Of a stretch of 6,170 bases of DNA, positions 1 to 6,043 are shown piece by piece. The stretch comes from a candidate division TA06 bacterium (GTDB lineage: Bacteria; Hydrothermota; DG-26; E44-bin18; JADFOU01), in contig JADFOU010000126.1 of assembly GCA_022562655.1 (NCBI GenBank), positions 1 through 6,170 on the forward strand, in the 5' to 3' direction. The notes beneath the pieces are model-generated. The model saw only the letters and a program-made list of their open reading frames with translations, was not told the DNA's origin and did no database searches. The position numbers and the translations under genes are program-made. Position 1 is the first letter of the stretch. Every line of letters begins with the position of its first letter.

Positions 1-339
1 GAAGAGAGTCATCACGCTTCTGGTCATAACCATGTAGAAGAAAACCTGGTAGAAGAATCCCATGCAAATCACTCTTCAGAAGAGCATAGGCATCCCCTTG
101 AAGACCCTCCTGTCAATGGCAATGAAGAAGATCGATGTGAGTTTTGCAATTTTTCGCTTTCTCTCCTTATCTCAAACACCCATATCAATAGTCCAAAAGA
201 GGACCGCTCTCTCACCGCTGTATCCGCTCCTTCTTCTCCCGTCACCTGTGATCTGAAGCCCATCTCTCCTTTGTTACCCTCGCCGGATCCACCTCCTCCT
301 AATCATTCCCCTCTTCTCTTCTGTCCCCTCCTCCTATAG
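1..339 (+). CDS. C-terminal part of a His-rich, CxxC-containing small protein (5' end outside window)
   Basis: Frame 1 is open from the first base to a TAG at 337-339, giving 112 residues with no start inside the window. The visible N-terminal stretch is unusually rich in His and acidic residues: eight His fall within residues 4-31 (H4, H5, H9, H11, H21, H24, H29, H31). A CEFC motif follows at residues 46-49. The rest is Ser/Pro-rich, with two further Cys (83, 108) and a PPPP run at 97-100. I do not recognise a named family. Small secreted His/Cys proteins of this look do occur beside metal-efflux operons, and metal binding in the periplasm is the natural inference. The gene precedes the efflux operon in the same direction with a gap of about 250 nt. 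The pyrimidine-rich 3' third (about 280-335) is less convincing as coding sequence than the 5' part. A fused or frameshifted tail cannot be excluded. Confidence 0.55.
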   Translation, partial: EESHHASGHNHVEENLVEESHANHSSEEHRHPLEDPPVNGNEEDRCEFCNFSLSLLISNTHINSPKEDRSLTAVSAPSSPVTCDLKPISPLLPSPDPPPPNHSPLLFCPLLL

Positions 340-366
340 AGGATTCCCCCATTATTTAGAAACCTC

Positions 367-417
367 TCCCTCGCTTTAAGGGACTCCCCGCAGGGTCGGG
401 TTTTAGACCCATTCGGG
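367..417. repeat. Cluster of short inverted repeats in the operon leader
   Basis: TCCCT at 367-371 pairs with AGGGA at 379-383 (7-nt loop). GGGTC at 393-397 pairs with GACCC at 406-410 (8-nt loop). The GGGTC arm could alternatively pair with 382-386 (GACTC, one G-U), so the stems compete. CCCATTCGGG at 408-417 adds a 3-bp CCC/GGG stem. All stems are short and none is followed by a T-run, so this is not an intrinsic terminator. It may be a structured leader, the remnant of a small palindromic element, or chance. Confidence 0.3.
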
Positions 418-581
418 CAGGTTCCAAGTTAATATGGTTGATTGACTCATCCGCGTCAGGGAATAGGACATAGGCACTATTGTATTCACTGCGGCTGTAG
501 TTATCAATGGAGTTAGAAGATGAATAGAAGGTGTACGGGATATCAAATGTCTTACTCTCAAACTCATGGAAGATCAGTGCG

Positions 582-587
582 TGAGGA
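582..587 (+). promoter_or_regulatory. Ribosome-binding site setting the start of the outer-membrane factor
   Basis: TGAGGA lies 7 nt before the ATG at 595 and 4 nt before the adjacent ATG at 592. The spacing favours 595. The upstream in-frame ATG at 520 has no comparable site. Confidence 0.5.
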
Positions 588-594
588 ATGGATG

Positions 595-1845
595 ATGAGG
601 AACAAGCGGAGGATCTTTTTCTTTGCCGTTGTGACGCTGCTCCTTTGCCAATTTTCATGGGCTCAGATGGGTGAGGAAGAAGGTCTTTCAAAAGAGATTA
701 CAATTGAGGACGCTGTGAGAATCGCTCTCGAAAACAACCTGGAACTGAAGGCGCTGAGAGAACGTCTGGACATGGCGGAGGGAGGATTGACGAGTGCAGG
801 GCTCTTTCCGAATCCGGAATTTGAAACAGAGATCCTCTCAACCGACGCCGGGAACCGGATTGAATTGAGACTCTCTCAGGAGTTTCAGATCGGGGGACAG
901 AGGGGCAAGCGGAAGAATGTAGGAAGGATGAACCTCGAGAAGGTGCGTTCGAAGATCGCCGATGGGGGAAGGTTACTTACAGGGGAGGTGAGAGAAGGTT
1001 TCTATGAGGTGGTGCTCCTCCAGGAGAAGGTGAAGTTGGCCGATCAGGTCGTGGGCTTGAATGGTGAGTTGGCCAAAATTGCTGGGACCCAATTTCGTGC
1101 AGGGCTCATCCCGGAATTCGAGGTAAACCTCGCCAGAGTGAAACTTCAAGGAGCCCTTCTGGAGAAGATGAGGGTGGCGAATGAACTCTCCATCTCGAAG
1201 ATGAGACTGAACAACCTCCTGGGTCGGCCAGCGGAAACAGCCCTCAAGATCGAAGGTGAACTTATTTACAATCCAATTGAACTCGACCTCAATCTTTTAA
1301 AGGATTTTGCATTGGAACATCGATCGGATCTGAGGAGACTTCAGTTTGAAGAGCGAATGATGGATCAGGCCGTTTCGTTGGCAAAATCGGAACGGATCCC
1401 CGATATTGGACTCTCTGCCATTTACGAGCAAGAGCCGGAGGGGGATAGATCCTTCGGGGCCGAGGTGACGATCCCTCTCCCCTTGTTCAACCGCAATCAG
1501 GGGGAGATCCGGACTTCTTTGGCCGAGAAGAGGTCGGTCGGTTTTGAAAGAGAAAATCAGGAGCGGGTTGTCGAGAGAGAGGTAACCACGGCCTATATGG
1601 AATACAATCTATCGAAGGAGGTCCTGGACTCCTATGAGAAGAAGATCCTCGGGCTGGTCGAAGAGAGCCTCCAGTTGATTCGATGGGCATATCGTCGTGG
1701 AGAGACCGGAATCTTGGAGGCGGTCGTGGCTCAGGAAGAGTTCGTCGAAGCCCGGGGGGCATATTTAGATGCCCTGTTTCGTCACAATGTAGCCATCGCC
1801 CGTTTGGAAGAGGCAATCGGAGGCAGGTTAACAGAGGTGAAGTGA
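595..1845 (+). CDS. TolC/CzcC-family outer-membrane efflux factor (OEP repeats)
   Basis: This is the outer-membrane channel of a tripartite RND pump; three copies would form a trans-periplasmic tunnel. From the ATG at 595 it has 416 residues, normal for CzcC/CusC-type proteins. Residues 1-23 form a type I signal peptide: basic MRNKRR, a hydrophobic core from IFFF, and cleavage after SWA. The only early Cys (18) lies within the core without a lipobox, so unlike CusC it is probably not lipidated. Two OEP repeats follow, at about 35-210 (ITIEDAVRIALENN start, LNNLLGRP near the end) and 232-410 (IPLPLFNRNQGEI in the middle). Helix-tip segments look intact in both repeats: FRAGLIPEFEVN at 167-178 and YRRGETGILEAV at 366-377. 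The start at 595 fits the signal peptide and RBS; 592 is nearly equal, and 520 would add 25 unlikely residues. The adaptor gene follows after 25 nt. Family is secure; substrate is unknown. Confidence 0.93.
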   Translation: MRNKRRIFFFAVVTLLLCQFSWAQMGEEEGLSKEITIEDAVRIALENNLELKALRERLDMAEGGLTSAGLFPNPEFETEILSTDAGNRIELRLSQEFQIGGQRGKRKNVGRMNLEKVRSKIADGGRLLTGEVREGFYEVVLLQEKVKLADQVVGLNGELAKIAGTQFRAGLIPEFEVNLARVKLQGALLEKMRVANELSISKMRLNNLLGRPAETALKIEGELIYNPIELDLNLLKDFALEHRSDLRRLQFEERMMDQAVSLAKSERIPDIGLSAIYEQEPEGDRSFGAEVTIPLPLFNRNQGEIRTSLAEKRSVGFERENQERVVEREVTTAYMEYNLSKEVLDSYEKKILGLVEESLQLIRWAYRRGETGILEAVVAQEEFVEARGAYLDALFRHNVAIARLEEAIGGRLTEVK

Positions 1846-1870
1846 AAGTGAACCAAGAGAGGTAAGGATC

Positions 1871-2884
1871 ATGGAAAAACAAAAAATCCTGTTGGGTGGG
1901 GGGGTGTTTGTATCCCTTCTCATCGTCTCCTTCTACTTCGGGATGAAGACAGGCTCCGTCCGGTCGAGAGCGAATCCGCCTGAGGTGAATGAAACAGGAC
2001 ACCCTGAAAATGGTGGAGTAGAGGAAACGGGCATCTTTCTGAGTGAAGAGGCGAAGGCCAATATCGGTCTTGTAACGGAACAGGCCGATTTTCAGACTAT
2101 CAGCGAGGTGATCCGGGTGAACGGCGTCGTCAAGGCCCATCCCAACCGGAGTGCCTTTGCTTCCACCCGAATCGAGGGAAGGGTCCATAAGGTCTATGCC
2201 AACCTGGGGGACTGGGTAAAGAAGGGAGAGATCCTCGTGGAGATCGAGAGCCGAGCCATCGGGAATCCCCCTCCGGTGGTGCCCGTTAAATCTCCATTGT
2301 CCGGGAAGATCACGAATAGACGGGTCACCTTAGGAGAACCTGTAGAACCCTCGGACATCCTCTTTGAGATCATGGATCTCTCCATTGTCCTGATCGAGGG
2401 GGATGTCTTTGAAGATCAACTCGCCAGAATTCAGAATGGACAAGACGTGAGGATCCGGGCGATGGCCTATTCCCATTCCGAGGAGGTCTTTACCGGTCAG
2501 GTCTCCTACATCGGTGATGTTCTCGATCCCGAGAAACGGACCGCTCATATCTGGGTGGAAGTGAAAAACAAGGAAGAGAAACTGAAACCTGAGATGTTTA
2601 CCGAGTTATCTGTCGTAGTCCAGAAGGGTTCAGATGTCCTGGCTGTGCCCCGAGAGGCGGTTCTGGAGGAAGGGGGAGAGAGGTTCGTTTTTATTCAGGA
2701 CGGCGATCTTTATAAAAGACAGAACATCGTTCTGGGGATGAAGGACGACCAATATGTCCAAGTGATGAAGGGCCTATTCCCAGGGGATTTGGTGGTCACT
2801 CGGGGAAATTATGAACTCTCCGCCGCCAGAGCGACATCCAAGGCGCCAGCGGGGGAAGATGATCATTCAGGTCACGTTCATTGA
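1871..2884 (+). CDS. RND periplasmic adaptor (CzcB/CusB-like membrane fusion protein) lacking the alpha-hairpin
   Basis: This 337-residue adaptor should link the permease to the outer-membrane channel. It begins with an uncleaved-looking membrane anchor (about 6-24). Next come a short membrane-proximal strand region (52-90), the lipoyl domain in two halves (about 96-127, with GDWVKKGEILVEIES, and 137-170, with SPLSGKITNRRVTLGEPV), a beta-barrel (about 171-250) and a membrane-proximal domain (about 256-315, beginning LAVPREAVL). The halves are joined by only RAIGNPPPV, whereas family members normally carry a coiled-coil hairpin of some 60 or more residues here. The frame is intact, so this looks like a genuine hairpin-less form rather than a frameshift. 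The C-terminus DDHSGHVH has three His and could bind metal. None of the N-terminal Met residues typical of CusB copper binding is evident. AGAGGT at 1858-1863 lies 7 nt before the ATG. The 9-nt gap after its stop and the shared strand tie it to the permease. Confidence 0.92.
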   Translation: MEKQKILLGGGVFVSLLIVSFYFGMKTGSVRSRANPPEVNETGHPENGGVEETGIFLSEEAKANIGLVTEQADFQTISEVIRVNGVVKAHPNRSAFASTRIEGRVHKVYANLGDWVKKGEILVEIESRAIGNPPPVVPVKSPLSGKITNRRVTLGEPVEPSDILFEIMDLSIVLIEGDVFEDQLARIQNGQDVRIRAMAYSHSEEVFTGQVSYIGDVLDPEKRTAHIWVEVKNKEEKLKPEMFTELSVVVQKGSDVLAVPREAVLEEGGERFVFIQDGDLYKRQNIVLGMKDDQYVQVMKGLFPGDLVVTRGNYELSAARATSKAPAGEDDHSGHVH

Positions 2885-2909
2885 AGAAAGTCGTTGGTTC
2901 TGCAATTCG

Positions 2910-2916
2910 AAGGGAG
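2910..2916 (+). promoter_or_regulatory. Ribosome-binding site setting the permease start at 2924
   Basis: AAGGGAG sits 7 nt before the ATG at 2924. An in-frame TTG at 2894 would add ten residues that do not resemble the usual permease N-terminus, while translation from 2924 gives the family-typical MWSKIIAFSLKNR. This supports 2924. Confidence 0.7.
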
Positions 2917-2923
2917 TTGTGGT

Positions 2924-5900
2924 ATGTGGTCCAAGATTATCGCCTTTTCGTTAAAAAATAGACTTTTGGTTCTTTTTGGGGCGGTCATGATGATCGCCTT
3001 CGGGTTCAGAGTCATCACGGAAATGCCCGTCGATGTCTATCCGGACATCGAAGACCCCCGGGTGACCATCCTGACCGAAGCCCATGGGTGGTCTCCAGAG
3101 GAGGTTGAGGCCCTCGTCACCTTTCCCATGGAGAGTGCCTTCAACGGCACCCCCTTCGTCAAACGGGTCCGTTCCTCTTCGGGTATCGGGTTGTCGGTCA
3201 TCTTCGTCGAGTTTGAATGGGGCACCGATATTTTTGTGGCGCGGCAGATGGTCAACGAGAGACTTCAACTGGTGGCGCCCACATTGCCCGAAGGGGTGGA
3301 TGCCCCCATCGTAGCCCCTATCACCTCCCGACTGGGTGAGATCGTGGAGTATGCCGTTGTGGATGAGTCAGGGCGGCTCTCTTCGATGGAGATGAGGGAG
3401 TTGAACGATTGGGTGGTCCGGTATCGCCTTCAGTCCGTAGGAGGGATCGCCAATGTGATCAATCAGGGTGGGCTCTTTAAACAGTATCAGGTCCTCGTCC
3501 ATCCCGAAAAGTTGATCCAATATGACCTTTCCTTAGAGGATATTGATGAGGCCCTCACCGAATCGAATCTCAACTCCGCTGGTGGGATCTTCCTCCAGGG
3601 AGCGAAAGAAGCCCTCATTCGGGGATTGGGGCGGATCCAGACCCTCGAGGATCTGGAAAATGTGGTGATCACCACCCGTGAGCACGGGACCCCCATCCTG
3701 ATCAAGGACATTGCGGATGTGAAGATCGGGAGTCAACCCAAAAGGCGAAGAGGGGCTGGGACCCTGAACGGCGAGGAGGCAGCCCTGGGGAAGGTCTCGA
3801 AACAACCCGGGGTGAACACCCTGACCCTGACCCAGGAAGTGATGGGGGCTTTAGACGAATTGAGGTCTTCCCTCCCCCCAGGGGTCTCCATCCGAACCGA
3901 ATACCTTCAATCCAATCTGATCCGTAGAGCGATAGAGACGGTAAAGGACGCTCTGGTTGAGGGGTCCGTCCTGGTCATCATCATCTTGATGATCTTTCTC
4001 TTCAATCTCCGAACCTCCCTCATCACCCTCACCGCCATCCCCCTCTCCCTCATCCTGGGGGTGATCGTCCTCAACTGGTTTGGAAAAACCATCAATATTT
4101 TCACCATAGCCGGGTTTGCCATTGCTGTGGGGATGGTGGTGGATGACGGGATCATCGATGTGGAGAACATCTTCCGTCGTCTCCGGGAATACTTTCACGC
4201 ACCCACCTCGGAACGCCCGACCCAGGTGGTCTTAAGGGCATCCAATGAGATCCGGTCCTCCATCGTCTATGCCACCCTCATCATCATCCTGGTCTTCATC
4301 CCCCTCTTCACCCTAAGCGGGGTGGAGGGGAGGATGTTCGCTCCCCTGGCCCTCGCCGTTACCGTGGCCATGGGGGCATCTCTCCTGGTCGCCTTAACCG
4401 TCATCCCTGTCCTCAGCGACATCCTCCTCACCCGGGGGAAGCGGCTTCAGGAGCGGGATAGCCCTGTGGTCCGGTGGATCAAGAGGGGTTATCGTCCCCT
4501 ATTGAGGTTTTTCCTGAACAAAAAGAGAGAGGTGGTCGTCTTTGCCGTCCTGATGATTGCCACCGCCCTCCTCCTCATCCCCCGGATGGGGAGAGAGTTC
4601 CTCCCCATTATGGACGAGGGGACCTTCGTCATTAATGCCCTGCTTCCACCGGGAACCTCCCTGGAGGAAACCCAGAAGATCGGGTCCAAAATCGAGAAAG
4701 TCCTTCTGGAATTCCCATTTGTCTTATCCACCTCCAACCGGACGGGGCGAGCCAAGGGGGATGAGCATGCCGAGGGGGTCAACTACAATGAGATCCTGGT
4801 CAACATCCTCTCCCCGGAGGAGAGGGAGGAGTCAATGGAAGAACTGAAAGCCCAGATCCGGGAGAGATTGGGCCATTTTCCCGGGGTGGTGATCGCTATC
4901 GGTCAGCCGATTCAGCACCGTCTCGATCACATGCTCTCCGGGGTGAATGCCCAGGTCGCCTTGAAACTTTTTGGGAGTGACCTCGACATCCTTAGGGCCA
5001 AGGCGAAGGAGATCGAGGCCGTGGTTGCTCAGGTTGAAGGGGTGGAAGACCTTGCCGTGGAACAGCAGGTGGAGATCCCCCAGTTGCAGTTCAAGATCGA
5101 TCGGGAGGCGGCGGCACGCTATGGGCTTTCGGTGGGAAAACTCGCCCACTTCATCGAGAGCGCATTCAATGGGGAAGTGGTGAGTCAGATCATCCAGGGC
5201 CAGCGGCAATATGACCTCTTTCTCCGCCTCGATGAGAAGTCCTTTGGGGATCTTGAGAAGATCAAGAACTTGAGGGTCAAAACCCCGACCGGACCTCGCG
5301 TTCCCTTAGGAAGGCTGGCAAATATCCATATGGCGAAGGGTCCCAACACCATCAACCGGGAGAATGTCTCCCGCCGGATCGTGATCCAGTGTAACGTCTC
5401 CGGGAGAGATCTGGGAGGATTTGTGGAGGAGATCCAGAGGAGGATCTCTGAGCAGGTCACCCTCCCGGAAGGATATTTCATCACCTATGGAGGTCAGTTC
5501 GAGAGCCAGCAGCGGGCGATGAGACAACTCATGACCCAGGCGGTCTTCATCATCATCGCCATGTTCCTCCTCCTCCACATCAGTCTGGGCTCTACCAGGA
5601 CGGCCTTCGTGGTGATGCTCAATCTACCCCTGGCACTGGTGGGAGGCGTCTTCAGCGTATTCCTCTCGGGAGGAACCCTGAGCGTATCCTCACTGGTGGG
5701 ATTCATCCTCCTCTTTGGCATCGCCGTAAGGAACGGGATCATCCTCATCACCCATACCAATGATCTGAGGGAGACCGAGGGGATGGGACTCCGGGAGGCA
5801 GTCTTGCTGGGAGCGGAGCATCGAGTCAGCCCCGTTTTGATGACAGCCCTCACCACAGGTCTGGGGATGCTTCCCCTGGCCCTTGCTTCTGGATCGGGAG

Positions 5901-6043
5901 CGGAAATTCAGAAACCCCTTGCCATCGTTATTGTTGGAGGGTTGATGAGCTCGATGTTCCTCACACTCTTGGTTCTTCCTGTTTTCTATTACATGATCGA
6001 GAGACGGGGAGAGGAAAAGAAAAAGGAGGTGAAAGGGAAATGA
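2924..6043 (+). CDS. CzcA/CusA-type RND efflux permease (heavy-metal efflux subfamily)
   Basis: This inner-membrane proton-driven pump of 1039 residues is full length for the family. Twelve transmembrane segments are visible: TM1 near 14-31; TM2-TM6 between about 344 and 500; TM7 near 535-553; TM8-TM12 between about 870 and 1024. Two large periplasmic porter/docking regions lie between them. Family motifs include MPVDVYPDIEDPRV near the N-terminus, the GTDIFVARQMVNERL segment, and FLPIMDEGTF after TM7. The TM4 motif is VVDDGIIDVEN (405-415), with D407, D408 and E414; the CzcA D402 position is Ala401. TM10 has AVRNGIIL, with R936 where AcrB has its relay Lys. The CusA Met triad is absent: FLP replaces FMP, and the third site is His669 in HRLDHMLSG. 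The closest fit I recall is a CzcA/CusA-like clade with VVDDAIIDVEN and RLDHMLSG motifs. A divalent metal substrate is plausible, but drugs or other cations cannot be excluded. Its stop overlaps the next gene by ATGA. Confidence 0.94.
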   Translation: MWSKIIAFSLKNRLLVLFGAVMMIAFGFRVITEMPVDVYPDIEDPRVTILTEAHGWSPEEVEALVTFPMESAFNGTPFVKRVRSSSGIGLSVIFVEFEWGTDIFVARQMVNERLQLVAPTLPEGVDAPIVAPITSRLGEIVEYAVVDESGRLSSMEMRELNDWVVRYRLQSVGGIANVINQGGLFKQYQVLVHPEKLIQYDLSLEDIDEALTESNLNSAGGIFLQGAKEALIRGLGRIQTLEDLENVVITTREHGTPILIKDIADVKIGSQPKRRRGAGTLNGEEAALGKVSKQPGVNTLTLTQEVMGALDELRSSLPPGVSIRTEYLQSNLIRRAIETVKDALVEGSVLVIIILMIFLFNLRTSLITLTAIPLSLILGVIVLNWFGKTINIFTIAGFAIAVGMVVDDGIIDVENIFRRLREYFHAPTSERPTQVVLRASNEIRSSIVYATLIIILVFIPLFTLSGVEGRMFAPLALAVTVAMGASLLVALTVIPVLSDILLTRGKRLQERDSPVVRWIKRGYRPLLRFFLNKKREVVVFAVLMIATALLLIPRMGREFLPIMDEGTFVINALLPPGTSLEETQKIGSKIEKVLLEFPFVLSTSNRTGRAKGDEHAEGVNYNEILVNILSPEEREESMEELKAQIRERLGHFPGVVIAIGQPIQHRLDHMLSGVNAQVALKLFGSDLDILRAKAKEIEAVVAQVEGVEDLAVEQQVEIPQLQFKIDREAAARYGLSVGKLAHFIESAFNGEVVSQIIQGQRQYDLFLRLDEKSFGDLEKIKNLRVKTPTGPRVPLGRLANIHMAKGPNTINRENVSRRIVIQCNVSGRDLGGFVEEIQRRISEQVTLPEGYFITYGGQFESQQRAMRQLMTQAVFIIIAMFLLLHISLGSTRTAFVVMLNLPLALVGGVFSVFLSGGTLSVSSLVGFILLFGIAVRNGIILITHTNDLRETEGMGLREAVLLGAEHRVSPVLMTALTTGLGMLPLALASGSGAEIQKPLAIVIVGGLMSSMFLTLLVLPVFYYMIERRGEEKKKEVKGK
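6022..6032 (+). promoter_or_regulatory. Extended Shine-Dalgarno for the lipoprotein gene, inside the permease coding sequence
   Basis: AAAGGAGGTGA is an 11-nt perfect complement to the standard 16S rRNA 3' tail and lies 7 nt before the ATG at 6040. It overlaps the lysine-rich permease tail (KKEVKGK). With the ATGA stop/start overlap it implies strong reinitiation and coupled expression of the downstream gene. Confidence 0.8.

Larger units (their letters stand above)
340..594. other. Leader/intergenic region ahead of the efflux operon
   Basis: About 250 nt separate the TAG of the upstream His-rich gene from the chosen start of the outer-membrane factor. No RNA gene, convincing promoter or intrinsic terminator is visible. 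Short inverted repeats cluster between 367 and 417 and are listed separately. The reading frame of the outer-membrane factor stays open back to an ATG at 520, but the extra 25 codons precede a complete signal peptide and have no good ribosome-binding site, so I treat them as untranslated leader. Confidence 0.5.

Noticed and set aside
62..256. Plus-strand frame-2 open frame of 64 codons starting at 62
   Set aside because: It overlaps the frame-1 sequence with the His cluster and CxxC, which is the more protein-like reading, and it has no supported ribosome-binding site.
329..350. Hairpin TCCTC/GAGGA around the TAG of the His-rich gene as an intrinsic terminator
   Set aside because: The stem is only 5 bp and it is followed by TTCCCCC rather than a T-run.
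442..472. Possible sigma-70 promoter with TTGACT at 442-447
   Set aside because: No hexamer at 16-18 nt spacing resembles TATAAT; the best has two or three matches. A weak TGAC/GTCA inverted repeat here (443-458) has only 4-bp arms.
472..486. AGGCAC resembling a sigma-54 -24 element
   Set aside because: The -12 GC is absent at the required spacing (TT is found instead).
356..691. Minus-strand open frame of 111 codons covering the leader and the outer-membrane factor's signal peptide
   Set aside because: It overlaps a well-supported signal peptide, has no recognisable domain and no clear ribosome-binding site, and its end (SPLKRGRGF) reads like translated inverted-repeat DNA.
1487..2188. Minus-strand open frame of 233 codons across the channel-adaptor junction
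   Set aside because: It is antisense to two secure genes, rich in Pro/Arg/Ser with no domain, and a typical shadow of GC-biased codon use.
2894..2923. TTG at 2894 as the permease start
   Set aside because: The ten added residues are not family-like, and the ATG at 2924 has a good ribosome-binding site with 7-nt spacing.
3975..3994. ATCATC/GATGAT inverted repeat in the permease gene
   Set aside because: It encodes a run of Val/Ile/Leu in TM2 through repeated ATC codons, and the 2-nt loop makes a hairpin implausible.
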